The notes below the pieces were generated by a model. The model saw only the letters and a program-made list of their open reading frames with translations. It did not search any database and had not been told where the DNA came from. A program made the position numbers and the translations under genes. A stretch of 64,000 nucleotides of DNA from Georgenia sp. EYE_87 (GTDB taxonomy: Bacteria; Actinomycetota; Actinomycetes; Actinomycetales; Actinomycetaceae): contig NZ_JAHXNL010000001.1 of the NCBI RefSeq assembly GCF_023148685.1, positions 124,001-188,000 on the forward strand, given 5' to 3'. Positions within the stretch are counted from its first letter, which is position 1, and every line of letters starts with the position of its first letter. This document shows, piece after piece, positions 39,145 to 49,061 of this stretch.

Positions 39145-40142
39145 GTGCGAAGATGGCCGGCATGTCGTTGACCTCTGCCGTGAAGGACGAGCTTGCCCGG
39201 GTACGGGTGGACAAGATGTCGGCCCGCAAGGCCGAGGTGGCCGCGACCCTGCGTTTCGCGGGCGGGCTGCACATCATCTCCGGGCGCATCGTGGTCGAGG
39301 CCGAGCTGGACGCCGGGATCGCCGCCCGCCGCCTCCGCCAGACGATGCAGGAGGTCTACGGGCACCACTCCGACATCATCGTCGTCTCGGGCGGCGGCCT
39401 GCGCCGGGGCAACCGGTACGTGGTGCGCGTGGTCCGCGACGGCGAGTCCCTCGCCCGGCAGACCGGTCTGCTGGACAACCGTGGCCGGCCCGTCCGCGGG
39501 CTGCCGCCGCAGGTCGTCTCCGCCGGCGTCGCCGAGGCGACGGCGGCCTGGCGCGGCGCGTTCCTCGCGCACGGCTCGCTCACCGAGCCGGGCCGGTCCA
39601 GCTCGCTCGAGATCACCTGCCCCGGCCCGGAGGCCGCGCTCGCCCTGGTCGGCGCCGCCCGCCGCATGAACGTCGCGGCCAAGGCCCGCGAGGTCCGCGG
39701 GATCGACCGCGTCGTGATCCGCGACGGCGACGCCATCTCCGCGATGCTCACCCGAATGGGCGCCCACGACGCGGTGCTGGTCTGGGAGGAGCGGCGCATG
39801 CGCCGGGAGGTGCGGGGGACCGCGAACCGGCTCGCGAACTTCGACGACGCCAACCTGCGGCGCTCCGCCCGCGCCGCCGTCGCCGCCGGGGCCCGGGTGG
39901 AGCGAGCCTTCGAGATTCTCGGCGACGACATCCCCGAGCACCTCGTCGAGGCGGGGCGGCTGCGCCTGGCGCACAAGCAGGCGAGCCTGGAGGAGCTGGG
40001 CCAGCTCTCGGACCCGCCGCTGACGAAGGACGCCGTGGCCGGCCGGATCCGGCGCCTGCTCGCGATGGCCGACAAGCGCGCGCACGAGCAGGGCATCCCC
40101 GACACCGAGGCCACGCTGACCCCGGAGATGCTCGACCTCTGA
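39141..40142 (+). CDS. whiA: WhiA sporulation/cell-division regulator homolog
   Basis: The protein is up to 333 aa. ATG 39141 overlaps the yvcK stop, but ATG 39162 ([14 protein letters not shown]) matches the usual WhiA N-terminus better. The LAGLIDADG-like part includes [17 protein letters not shown] and [11 protein letters not shown]. The C-terminal HTH contains [23 protein letters not shown] and [12 protein letters not shown]. WhiA is a DNA-binding protein of nearly all Gram-positives that controls septation genes such as ftsZ in streptomycetes. The homing-nuclease residues are not expected to be active. Confidence 0.95.
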   Translation: MSAKMAGMSLTSAVKDELARVRVDKMSARKAEVAATLRFAGGLHIISGRIVVEAELDAGIAARRLRQTMQEVYGHHSDIIVVSGGGLRRGNRYVVRVVRDGESLARQTGLLDNRGRPVRGLPPQVVSAGVAEATAAWRGAFLAHGSLTEPGRSSSLEITCPGPEAALALVGAARRMNVAAKAREVRGIDRVVIRDGDAISAMLTRMGAHDAVLVWEERRMRREVRGTANRLANFDDANLRRSARAAVAAGARVERAFEILGDDIPEHLVEAGRLRLAHKQASLEELGQLSDPPLTKDAVAGRIRRLLAMADKRAHEQGIPDTEATLTPEMLDL

Positions 40143-40277
40143 CGGTCGCGCGAGGCGTCCGGCCGTCCCAGGTTCCGTCGTCGTCCGGTATGCACCCGAC
40201 GCCGGCCTCGCCCGGTGTGAGTGCCCTCACAGGGTCCCGGCGGACCATGGTCCCCGGGCGTTTTGTCCCTCCGTGGG

Positions 40278-41417
<1,140 letters not shown>

Positions 41418-41440
41418 CCCCGTAGCTCAGCAGCAGTGAC

Positions 41441-41483
41441 GGACGTCCGCGTGCGCAGCATCCGCTCGCGCACGCGGACGTCC
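41441..41483 (+). other. 16-bp intercistronic hairpin between gap and pgk
   Basis: GGACGTCCGCGTGCGC (41441-41456) is perfectly complementary to 41468-41483, with an 11-nt loop. It could partly terminate, or protect the 3' end of the gap mRNA and so raise gap over pgk. Confidence 0.65.
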
Positions 41484-41548
41484 GCGCGTCGGGGCACGTA
41501 CGGCCCCACCGCGCCCACGACGACGTAGACGACGTAAGGAGCATCTTC

Positions 41549-42739
41549 GTGAAGACCATCGAGGACCTCGGGGAGCTGCGCGGCAAGCGCGTGCTCGTCC
41601 GTTCCGACTTCAACGTCCCGCTGGACGGGACGACCATCACCGACGACGGGCGCATCCGGGCGGCGCTGCCGACGCTGCAGGCGCTGCTGGCACAGGGCGC
41701 TCGCGTGGTCATCACCGCGCACCTGGGCCGCCCCAAGGGCGCGCCGGACCCCAAGTACTCCCTCGCCCCCGTCGCCGAGCGCCTCGGCGAGCTGCTGGAC
41801 GCGAAGGTGACCCTCGCGAAGGACACCGTCGGCGAGGACGCCAGGTCCGTCGTCGCCGGCCTGGCCGACGGCGAGGTCGCCCTGCTGGAGAACGTGCGCT
41901 TCGACGCCCGCGAGACCTCCAAGGACGACGCCGAGCGCGGCGCGTTCGCCGACGAGCTCGCAGCGCTGGCCGACGCGTTCGTCTCCGACGGCTTCGGCGT
42001 GGTGCACCGCAAGCAGGCGTCCGTCTACGACGTCGCGCAGCGCCTCCCGCACGCCGCCGGCAAGCTCGTCTTCAAGGAGATCGAGTCCCTCAGCCGCGCG
42101 ACCGAGAACCCCGAGCGGCCCTACGTCGTCGTCCTGGGCGGATCCAAGGTCTCCGACAAGCTCGGCGTCATCGCGAACCTGCTCGGCAAGGCCGACCGCC
42201 TGCTGATCGGCGGCGGCATGGTCTTCACGTTCCTGGCCGCCAAGGGCCACGGCGTCGGCTCGTCCCTCCTCGAGGAGGACCAGATCGACACCGTCAGGGG
42301 CTACCTCGCCGAGGCGGAGGAGAAGGGCGTCGAGATCGTCCTGCCCACCGACATCGTCGTCGCGCCCGAGTTCAAGGCGGACTCGCCCGCGACCACCGTG
42401 GCCGCCGACGCCATCCCCGCCGACCAGATGGGCCTGGACATCGGCCCCGAGTCGCAGCAGGCGTTCGCCGCGAAGATCGCGGACGCGAGGACGATCGTGT
42501 GGAACGGCCCGATGGGCGTCTTCGAGTTCGAGGCGTTCGCGGCCGGCACGAAGGCCGTGGCGCAGGCCATGTCCGACGCGGAGGGCTTCACCATCGTCGG
42601 CGGCGGCGACTCCGCCGCGGCCGTGCGCACGCTCGGCTTCGACGAGGCCACCTTCTCCCACATCTCCACGGGCGGCGGCGCGTCCCTGGAGTACCTCGAG
42701 GGCAAGACCCTCCCCGGCATCGCCGTACTGGAGGACTGA
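41549..42739 (+). CDS. pgk: Phosphoglycerate kinase
   Basis: The 396-residue protein starts at GTG 41549 after AAGGAG. It has the signature [14 protein letters not shown] (about 14-27), HLGRPKG, and [35 protein letters not shown] and the C-terminal GGGDSAAAV (nucleotide loop) follow. It makes ATP from 1,3-bisphosphoglycerate. The stop abuts the tpiA ATG, so the two are co-translated. Confidence 0.98.
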   Translation: MKTIEDLGELRGKRVLVRSDFNVPLDGTTITDDGRIRAALPTLQALLAQGARVVITAHLGRPKGAPDPKYSLAPVAERLGELLDAKVTLAKDTVGEDARSVVAGLADGEVALLENVRFDARETSKDDAERGAFADELAALADAFVSDGFGVVHRKQASVYDVAQRLPHAAGKLVFKEIESLSRATENPERPYVVVLGGSKVSDKLGVIANLLGKADRLLIGGGMVFTFLAAKGHGVGSSLLEEDQIDTVRGYLAEAEEKGVEIVLPTDIVVAPEFKADSPATTVAADAIPADQMGLDIGPESQQAFAAKIADARTIVWNGPMGVFEFEAFAAGTKAVAQAMSDAEGFTIVGGGDSAAAVRTLGFDEATFSHISTGGGASLEYLEGKTLPGIAVLED

Positions 42740-43537
42740 ATGGCCAACGCACGCACCCCGCTGATGGCGGGCAACTGGAAGATGAACCTCGACCACCACG
42801 AGGCCATCTCCCTGGTCCAGAAGCTCGCCTGGACGCTCAAGGACGCCAAGCACGACTACGCCTCGGTCGAGGTCGTCGTGGTCCCGCCGTTCACGGACCT
42901 GCGGTCCGTGCAGACCCTGGTCGACGGCGACAAGCTCGACATCCGTTACGGCGCCCAGGACATCTCGGCCCACGAGTCCGGCGCGTACACCGGTGAGATC
43001 TCCGCCGCCATGCTCGCCAAGCTCGGCGTGAGCTACGCCGTCGTCGGGCACTCCGAGCGCCGGCAGTACCACGCGGAGGACGACGCGCTCGTCGGCGCCA
43101 AGGCGAAGGCGGCGCTCGGCGCCTCGATCACCCCGATCATCTGCGTCGGGGAGGGGCTCGAGGTCCGCAAGGCCGGCGAGCACGTGCGCTACACGCTGGC
43201 GCAGGTCGACGGCGCCTACGACGGGATCACCGCCGAGCAGGCCGCGAGGACCGTCATCGCGTACGAGCCCGTCTGGGCGATCGGGACCGGCGAGGTCGCG
43301 ACCCCGGAGGACGCGCAGGAGGTGTGCGGCGCCATCCGCGGCCGCCTGGCCGAGCTGTACGACGACTCCGTCGCGCAGAGCGTCCGGGTGCTGTACGGCG
43401 GTTCCGTGAAGTCCTCGAACGTCGCGTCGATCATGGCCAAGGAGGACGTCGACGGCGCCCTCGTGGGCGGCGCGAGCCTGAAGGCCGAGGAGTTCGCGGC
43501 CATCGTCCGCTACCAGGACCACCAGGTCGGCCTGTAG
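42740..43537 (+). CDS. tpiA: Triosephosphate isomerase
   Basis: At 265 aa, ATG 42740 directly follows the pgk stop with GGAGG just before it. Catalytic residues are in place: Lys in AGNWKMN, His in VGHSERRQ, and Glu in [20 protein letters not shown] binds phosphate. It interconverts DHAP and GAP. The gene ends the gap-pgk-tpiA unit. A strong hairpin follows 23 nt downstream. Confidence 0.98.
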   Translation: MANARTPLMAGNWKMNLDHHEAISLVQKLAWTLKDAKHDYASVEVVVVPPFTDLRSVQTLVDGDKLDIRYGAQDISAHESGAYTGEISAAMLAKLGVSYAVVGHSERRQYHAEDDALVGAKAKAALGASITPIICVGEGLEVRKAGEHVRYTLAQVDGAYDGITAEQAARTVIAYEPVWAIGTGEVATPEDAQEVCGAIRGRLAELYDDSVAQSVRVLYGGSVKSSNVASIMAKEDVDGALVGGASLKAEEFAAIVRYQDHQVGL

Positions 43538-43560
43538 GAACTGCACCCGACCGCCGACGT

Positions 43561-43591
43561 GGCCGCGCGCCAGCACTGCTGGCGCGTGGCC
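43561..43591 (+). terminator. 14-bp hairpin after tpiA
   Basis: 43561-43574 pairs with 43578-43591 (one G-U) around the 3-nt loop ACT. It likely ends the gap-pgk-tpiA transcript. Confidence 0.7.
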
Positions 43592-43610
43592 GCTGTCCGC
43601 ACACGACAAG

Positions 43611-43684
43611 CACCGCTGACGCCCGGCCCCTGTCCGCACACGGAGGGCACCGCTGACGCCCGGCCCCTGTCCGCACACGGAGGG
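43611..43684. repeat. Two exact 37-bp tandem repeats upstream of secG
   Basis: The unit at 43611-43647, beginning CACCGCTGACGCCCGG, is repeated exactly at 43648-43684. Partial copies lie on both sides (GCTGTCCGCACACG upstream, GCACCG downstream). It sits between the tpiA terminator and the secG promoter and encodes nothing evident. Confidence 0.75.
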
Positions 43685-43800
43685 CACCGGCATGCGCAGC
43701 CACGTCCGCGCGCGGGACGGCCCCTCGGACGTTCTCGATCGCTTATCCTTGACGCGGCGCCGAGGCGCTCACCGCACGACACGACGAACGGACAAACACC

Positions 43801-44046
43801 TTGGACGCACTGCGGATCGCCCTGCAGGTGATGCTGGTCATCACCAGCATCTTCCTGATTCTGACCGTCCTCATGCACAAGGGAAAGGGCGGCGGTCTCT
43901 CCGACATGTTCGGCGGCGGCCTCTCGAGCTCTGTGGGCTCCTCCGGGGTCGCCGAGCGGAACCTGAACCGGATCACGGTCGGCGTCGCGGTGGTCTGGGG
44001 GATCACGGTCATGGTGATCGGTTTGATCCAGAAGTTCGAGTTCTGA
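43801..44046 (+). CDS. secG: Preprotein translocase subunit SecG
   Basis: The 81-residue protein begins at a TTG (DALRIALQVMLVITSIFLILTVLMHKGKGGGLSDMFGGG). It has two membrane segments (about 4-24 and 57-76) joined by the conserved KGGGLSDMFGGG loop. The TTG start is used because the full first membrane helix needs it and no ATG or GTG lies between it and the upstream stop in this frame. SecG aids SecYEG in protein export. TATCCT (43744-43749) may be its -10. rbpA follows by 10 nt. Confidence 0.92.
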   Translation: MDALRIALQVMLVITSIFLILTVLMHKGKGGGLSDMFGGGLSSSVGSSGVAERNLNRITVGVAVVWGITVMVIGLIQKFEF

Positions 44047-44056
44047 GGAGATCGTC

Positions 44057-44404
44057 GTGGCTGGTGGAAGTGCTATCCGCGGCTCGCGCGTCGGTGCGGG
44101 CCCCATGGGGGAGACCGAACGCGGCGAGGCCGCGCCCCGCGTCTGGGTGAGCTACTGGTGCTCGAACGGCCATGAGGTGCGGCCGAGCTTCGCCAAGGAG
44201 CCCGACATCGTCATCCCGGAGACGTGGGACTGCCCTCGCTGCGGTCTGCCCGCGGGGCAGGACAAGGAGAACCCGCCGCTGCCGCCCAAGAACGAGCCGT
44301 ACAAGACGCACCTCGCCTACGTGAAGGAGCGGCGGTCCGACGAGGACGGCGCCGCCCTCCTGGACGAGGCCCTCGCCGCCCTCCGCGAGCGTCGCGGCGG
44401 CTGA
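44057..44404 (+). CDS. rbpA: RNA polymerase-binding protein RbpA
   Basis: The 115-residue protein starts at GTG 44057 behind GAGGAG. It has the N-terminal tail, the zinc-binding core (WCSNGHEVRPSF ... WDCPRCG), the basic linker (KTHLAYVKERRS) and the sigma-interaction helix at the C-terminus. RbpA binds group 1/2 sigma factors and stabilises open complexes; it is found only in Actinobacteria. Next to secG, as in many Micrococcales. A 20-bp hairpin follows. Confidence 0.95.
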   Translation: MAGGSAIRGSRVGAGPMGETERGEAAPRVWVSYWCSNGHEVRPSFAKEPDIVIPETWDCPRCGLPAGQDKENPPLPPKNEPYKTHLAYVKERRSDEDGAALLDEALAALRERRGG

Positions 44405-44424
44405 GCCCGCCCGAGGACCGACAC

Positions 44425-44468
44425 GAACAACGCCCCTTCGACCCGTCAGGGTCGGAGGGGCGTTGTTC
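44425..44468. terminator. 20-bp bidirectional hairpin between rbpA and the HNH gene
   Basis: 44425-44444 pairs with 44449-44468 (one G-U) around GTCA. AACAA and TTGTT at the stem ends give short A/T runs both ways, so it should work for both convergent genes. Confidence 0.82.
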
Positions 44469-44568
44469 GTCGCGAGGGGTCGGGATGGTGGCGGCAGCAG
44501 CTGTGGGCCGTGTCGCCGATCGGTGCCGGGAGGTGTCGCGGCGCTTCGCGTGGGGGATCGGCGACGTG

Positions 44569-46470
44569 TCAGAAGGGTGGGTCGTCGTCGGGGCCGGCGC
44601 GCGGCGCGCTCGTGGTCCCGTTGCCTGTGGTGGTCCAGGGGGCGGGGGGTGCGGGGTAGGCGCCGGCTGGGGGATCGGGGGCGCGGCGGTAGCGGTGGCC
44701 GGTGCGGGCGGCGGTCCAGGTGACGGTGCCGTCGGGGTGGAGACGGACGTGCCAGTGCTTGGTGGTCTTGAGGTTGTGGTGGCGCCGGCACAAGGGGTGG
44801 AGGTTGCACTTGCGGGTCTGGACGATCAGGTGCGCGACGGCCGGGTCGTAGGCGATGGCGTGGTCGAGGTCGCAGACGGTGGCCGGGCGGGCGCAGCCGG
44901 GGAAGGTGCAGGTGATGTGGCGGGCCTGGACGGTGCGGGTCAGGTCGGCGCCGGGGCGGTAGCGGGTGGTGCCGAGGTCGGCGAAGGCGCCGTGGGCGTC
45001 GGTGAGCAGGGCGCGCCAGGTTCCGTCCTGGGCGAGCTGGCGGGCGAGGTCGGCGGGGATGGGGCCGTAGCCGCCGAGGTGGGCGGGGCGCTGGTCCAGG
45101 CCCAGGAGGGTGCCGGCGCCGACGGTGACCTGCACGGCGGCGTGGCGGGCGCGGTTGCCCAGGGGGTGGCCGGCGAGGTCGACGCCGCGGTCCAGGACGG
45201 TGGAGAAGAGGTCGACGAAGGCGTCGGCGCGGACCTGGTCCATGGTGCGGGGGTCCGCGGCGCGGTCGTCGAGGTCGGCCAGGGTGGCGTGGGCGAGGGC
45301 GTCGAGGGCGTGCTTGACGTGCTGGGCGTGGTCGGCGCGCAGGTAAGCGGTGACCCAGGTCATCGCGTCCGGGGCCGGGGTGATGGTGACGTGCCGGGCG
45401 GCGTGCTCCTTGGCGTGGCGCTGGGCGGCGGCGGCGGGGTTGAGGGTCAGGGCGGCTTTGCGCAGCCGGGTGCGCAGTTGGGGGCCGGTGAGGCGGTGGG
45501 CGTCGGGGAGCAGGGCGGTGACCACGCGGCGGTGCTCGGCGGTGCTCAGGCCGGGCTCGGTGGTGGTCAGGATGGTGGCCTTGCGGGTGTCGAGACGCCC
45601 GGTGCTCAGGGCGTCGGCGACCTCGGGGTAGGTGTCCAGGGCGGCGGCGAGGCCGACCTTGATCGCCCCGACGGTGGGGGTGGAGCCGAGCCGGGCGCCG
45701 ATCTCCGCGGCGGCGGTGGTGGCGGCGCGGTCGCTGAGGCCGCGCCGGTCGGTCAGCTCGCGGACGAACCGGGCCTGGGCCGCGGCGGCCCAGGAGGTGA
45801 TCCGCTCGAGTCCGGCGATCGCCTCGACCACGGCGGCCTCGCCCAGGGCGCCGGGGGACAGGCCGGCGAGCACGGCGGCCAGGGCGGGCCCGCCGGGGAG
45901 GGCCTCCAGGGCCGAGGCGGCCGCGGCGTCGACCTCGTGGCCGCCGGCGCGGACGTCCTGCCCCGCGGTGAGCGCGGCCAGCACCGTCGCGCCGTCCACC
46001 GCCCCGCCCTCGGGGGTCGGCGCCGCCCCCACCGGCACCGCCGCGTGCGCGGGCACCCCCGCGGGCGTCGGCCTCGCGGGCCCGTCCGACGCGGCCGGAG
46101 CGGGGACGTCGGCGGAGGGGTCGGGGCGGGGACCGGACCTCGCGGCGGAGTCGGAGGCGTCGGGGCGATGGTCGGACGTGGCGGCGGCGTCGCGGCGGTG
46201 CCCCGACGCCGTGGCGGAGGGGCGGCGCCGGCGTGGGTGCCTGCCGGTGGCGGCGTCACGCCCGGCGTGGGGCCGGCGCAGCGTGGCCTGCAGCCGGGGC
46301 GTGAGCAGGACGGTGACCCCGTCCTGGCCCGTGCCCGTGCGCAGCGAGGACCCCGGGGCGGTCGCGGACCGCGCCGCCCGGGTCGCGACCCTGAGCAGCG
46401 TCTCCAACGCGGACACGCCCGGGCCGGCGGCCGCCACGCCGCCGTCCCGGTCACGCCCGTCCTCGAACAT
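44569..46470 (-). CDS. DUF222 / HNH endonuclease family protein (13E12 type)
   Basis: ATG 46470 (MFEDGRDRDGG) is chosen because TATGGT lies exactly 7 nt upstream; it gives 633 aa. A low-complexity Ala/Pro/Asp region (about 30-140) precedes the DUF222 helical domain (about 150-450). The C-terminal HNH site reads CTFPGCARPATVCDLDHAIAYD ... CNLHPLCRRHHNLK. Such genes are multicopy in actinobacteria and resemble the mycobacterial REP13E12 proteins; a nuclease role in mobility is suspected but unproven. It sits where pgl is normally found, between rbpA and opcA. The frame upstream of 46470 is a shadow of opcA. Confidence 0.9.
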   Translation of the reverse strand: MFEDGRDRDGGVAAAGPGVSALETLLRVATRAARSATAPGSSLRTGTGQDGVTVLLTPRLQATLRRPHAGRDAATGRHPRRRRPSATASGHRRDAAATSDHRPDASDSAARSGPRPDPSADVPAPAASDGPARPTPAGVPAHAAVPVGAAPTPEGGAVDGATVLAALTAGQDVRAGGHEVDAAAASALEALPGGPALAAVLAGLSPGALGEAAVVEAIAGLERITSWAAAAQARFVRELTDRRGLSDRAATTAAAEIGARLGSTPTVGAIKVGLAAALDTYPEVADALSTGRLDTRKATILTTTEPGLSTAEHRRVVTALLPDAHRLTGPQLRTRLRKAALTLNPAAAAQRHAKEHAARHVTITPAPDAMTWVTAYLRADHAQHVKHALDALAHATLADLDDRAADPRTMDQVRADAFVDLFSTVLDRGVDLAGHPLGNRARHAAVQVTVGAGTLLGLDQRPAHLGGYGPIPADLARQLAQDGTWRALLTDAHGAFADLGTTRYRPGADLTRTVQARHITCTFPGCARPATVCDLDHAIAYDPAVAHLIVQTRKCNLHPLCRRHHNLKTTKHWHVRLHPDGTVTWTAARTGHRYRRAPDPPAGAYPAPPAPWTTTGNGTTSAPRAGPDDDPPF

Positions 46471-46539
46471 GTGTACCACCATAAGGCAGGCCACCGACAT
46501 CGGCCCGGAGCGAACCCGCACCTGTGGACGAGGAGGCAG

Positions 46540-46588
46540 GAGCGAGGCTCGCTCGGCTCCGCTCAGAGCCCACGAGTGAGCGAGCGAG
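46540..46588. repeat. GAGCGAG/CTCGCTC palindromic cluster downstream of opcA
   Basis: GAGCGAG-G-CTCGCTC (46540-46554) is a perfect palindrome. CTCGCTCG (46548-46555) can also pair with CGAGCGAG (46581-46588). It lies between opcA and the HNH gene and may end the opcA transcript. Confidence 0.55.
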
Positions 46589-46595
46589 ACGGGCG

Positions 46596-47519
46596 CTAGG
46601 CCGTCGCCAGCTCCTTGAGCCCCTTGGTGAGCACGCGCCCGTACGTGAGGTCCGGGTCCAGGCGCCGGAGCTCCTCGATGAGGGTGTTCTCGGTGTCGCG
46701 CTTGGGCAGGTTGACGTGCTGGTCCGGCCGGCCCGGGCGGCTCAGCACGGCCACCGTCGACCCCTGCGGCCGGACGATGCTGATGGCCCCGGAGGCCCGC
46801 TCGAGCACCACCGACTCGATGGCGTCGTGCGCCTCGGGGACCACGGTCACCGGGCAGCCGAGCGAGACGCGCAGCCACGCCGCGAGCAGCTCGACCGACG
46901 GATGGTCTGCCGCCCCGGACACCCGGGCGCTGAGCACCGGCTCGGCCGGCGGCTCGTCCAGCGCCGCCGCGAGCAGCGCGCGCCACAGGGTCAGCCCGCC
47001 CCAGGCAAGGTCGGTGTCGCCCGGCGCGTACCCCTCGGCGAGGGAACGGATCGTCTCCACCGGCTGCGAGCACCGCACGGACTCGGTGATCCGGCGCTGC
47101 GCCATCGCGCCGATCGGGTCGCCGGACGGGTTCGCGGGCGGCGTCGAGGGCCACCACGCCACGATGGGCGCGTCCGGCAGCAGCAGGGGCATGACCAGGG
47201 TGTCCCGCGTCTTGCCCGCCCCGCCGCGCGGACGCAGCACCACGACCTCGGACGCGCCGGCGTGGCCGCCCACCCGGATCTCGGCGTCGAGCCCGGCCGG
47301 CTTGTCGAGGTCGTCGGGCAGCAGGACGATCACCCGCATCGGGTGCTCGTGGGACGCCCCGTTGGCCGTGCGGATCGCCCGCTCGGAGGAGGCCTCGTCG
47401 TCGGGCAGGATCACCAGGGTCAGGACCCGCCCGAGGGCGACGGCGCCGCCCTCGTCCCGCAGGGAGACGAGGCGGGAACCGACCTCGGCGGCGCTGGTGT
47501 TGCGCAGGGTGACGATCAT
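46596..47519 (-). CDS. opcA: Glucose-6-phosphate dehydrogenase assembly protein OpcA
   Basis: The 307-residue protein starts MIVTLRNTSAAEVGSRLVSLRDEGGAVALGRVLTLVI behind AAGGAG. It matches the OpcA family through VMPLLLPDAPIVAWWPSTPP, LAWGGLTLWRALLAAALDEPP and LPKRDTENTLIEELRRLDPD. OpcA is needed for full G6PDH activity in cyanobacteria and actinobacteria. It is the last gene of tkt-tal-pgi-zwf-opcA; the pgl gene that normally follows is missing here. Confidence 0.95.
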   Translation of the reverse strand: MIVTLRNTSAAEVGSRLVSLRDEGGAVALGRVLTLVILPDDEASSERAIRTANGASHEHPMRVIVLLPDDLDKPAGLDAEIRVGGHAGASEVVVLRPRGGAGKTRDTLVMPLLLPDAPIVAWWPSTPPANPSGDPIGAMAQRRITESVRCSQPVETIRSLAEGYAPGDTDLAWGGLTLWRALLAAALDEPPAEPVLSARVSGAADHPSVELLAAWLRVSLGCPVTVVPEAHDAIESVVLERASGAISIVRPQGSTVAVLSRPGRPDQHVNLPKRDTENTLIEELRRLDPDLTYGRVLTKGLKELATA

Positions 47520-47543
47520 CGCTTGCTCCTTGTCAGGGCCGGC

Positions 47544-49061
47544 TCAGGGCCGGCGCCAGGTGCGTCCGTCGCGCGCCAGCATGGCGTCGGCGGAGGAGGG
47601 GCCCCACGAGCCCGGCGCGTACGGCTCCGGCTGACCGCGCCGCGACCAGTGCTCCAGGATCGGGTCGAGGATCTGCCAGGACAGCTCGACCTCCTTCTGG
47701 CGCGGGAAGAGCGGCGGGTCGCCGAGCAGGACGTCGAGGATGAGGCGCTCGTACGCCTCGGGGGAGTCCTGCGTGAACGCGTGCCCGTAACCGAAGTCCA
47801 TCGTGACGTCGCGGACCTCCATGGCGGTCCCCGGCACCTTCGCTCCGAACCGGATCGTCACGCCCTCGTCGGGCTGGACCCGGATGACCAGCGCGTTGGC
47901 GCCGAGCTCCTGGGTGGAGGTGAGGTCGAACGGCAGGTGCGGAGCCCGCTTGAAGACGACGGCGATCTCCGTCACCCGCCGGCCCAGACGCTTGCCGGCG
48001 CGCAGGTAGAACGGGACCCCCGCCCACCGGCGCGTGTCGATGTCGAGCCGCACCGCCGCGTAGGACTCGGTCTCCGAGGTCGGCGGGATGCCGTCCTCCT
48101 CGAGGTAGCCGCGCACCTCCTCGCCGCCCTGCCACCCGCCGGCGTACTGCCCGCGGGCGGTGTGGGAGTCGAGGTCCTCGGGGATCTGCACCGCCGAGAG
48201 GATCTTCTCCTTCTCCGCGCGCAGCGCGTCCGCCTCGAAGGAGACCGGCTCCTCCATGGCGGTGAGGGCGAGGAGCTGCAGCAGGTGGTTCTGGATGACG
48301 TCGCGGGCCGCGCCGATGCCGTCGTAGTACCCGGCGCGGGAGCCGATGCCGATCGACTCGGCCATCGTGATCTGCACGTGGTCGACGTAGTTGGCGTTCC
48401 AGATCGGCTCGAAGAGCTGGTTGGCGAAGCGCAGCGCCAGGATGTTCTGGACCGTCTCCTTGCCGAGGTAGTGGTCGATCCGGAACACCGAGTCCGGCGG
48501 GAAGACCTCGGAGACGACGGCGTCGAGCTCGCGCGCCGAGGTCAGGTCATGCCCGAACGGCTTCTCGATGACGACGCGGCGCCAGCTGTCCGGCTCCGAC
48601 CCCGACAGCCCGGACCGGGCCAGCTGGCGCAGCACCAGCGGGAAGGCGTTGGGCGGCACCGACAGGTAGAACGCGTGGTTGCCGCCGGTGCCCTGCTCGG
48701 TGTCCAGGGCGGTGACGGTCCGCGCCAGCTCGTCGAACGCGGCGTCGTCGTCGAACTCACCCTGCACGAACCGGAAGCCCGTGGAGAGCTGCTTCCAGGT
48801 GCGCTCGTCGAAGGGGGTGCGGGCGTGCTCGCGCACGGCGTCGTGCACAACCTGGGCGAAGTCCTCGTCGCTCCAGGACCGCCGGCCGAAACCGGTCAGC
48901 GCGAACGACGGCGGAAGCAGGCCGCGGTTGGCGAGGTCGTAGACCGCGGGCATGAGCTTCTTCTTCGCCAGGTCACCGGTGACGCCGAAGATGACCAGGC
49001 CCGACGGTCCGGCGATACGGGGCAGCCGCCGGTCGAGCGGGTCGCGGAGCGGGTTGGTCAT
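47544..49061 (-). CDS. zwf: Glucose-6-phosphate 1-dehydrogenase
   Basis: ATG 49061 overlaps the pgi stop (ATGA) and gives 505 aa. The nucleotide site is IFGVTGDLAKKKLMPAVYDL (about 25). The active-site signature is RIDHYLGKETVQN. RKIANG-like contacts and DVLLGDPPLFPRQKEVELSWQ follow near the end. It oxidises glucose-6-phosphate with NADP+, opening the pentose-phosphate pathway. Sequence upstream of 49061 in this frame is a shadow of pgi. Confidence 0.97.
   Translation of the reverse strand: MTNPLRDPLDRRLPRIAGPSGLVIFGVTGDLAKKKLMPAVYDLANRGLLPPSFALTGFGRRSWSDEDFAQVVHDAVREHARTPFDERTWKQLSTGFRFVQGEFDDDAAFDELARTVTALDTEQGTGGNHAFYLSVPPNAFPLVLRQLARSGLSGSEPDSWRRVVIEKPFGHDLTSARELDAVVSEVFPPDSVFRIDHYLGKETVQNILALRFANQLFEPIWNANYVDHVQITMAESIGIGSRAGYYDGIGAARDVIQNHLLQLLALTAMEEPVSFEADALRAEKEKILSAVQIPEDLDSHTARGQYAGGWQGGEEVRGYLEEDGIPPTSETESYAAVRLDIDTRRWAGVPFYLRAGKRLGRRVTEIAVVFKRAPHLPFDLTSTQELGANALVIRVQPDEGVTIRFGAKVPGTAMEVRDVTMDFGYGHAFTQDSPEAYERLILDVLLGDPPLFPRQKEVELSWQILDPILEHWSRRGQPEPYAPGSWGPSSADAMLARDGRTWRRP

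Noticed and set aside
43611-43684. 37-bp repeats as CRISPR repeats
   Set aside because: Two copies head to tail without a spacer; a simple tandem duplication.
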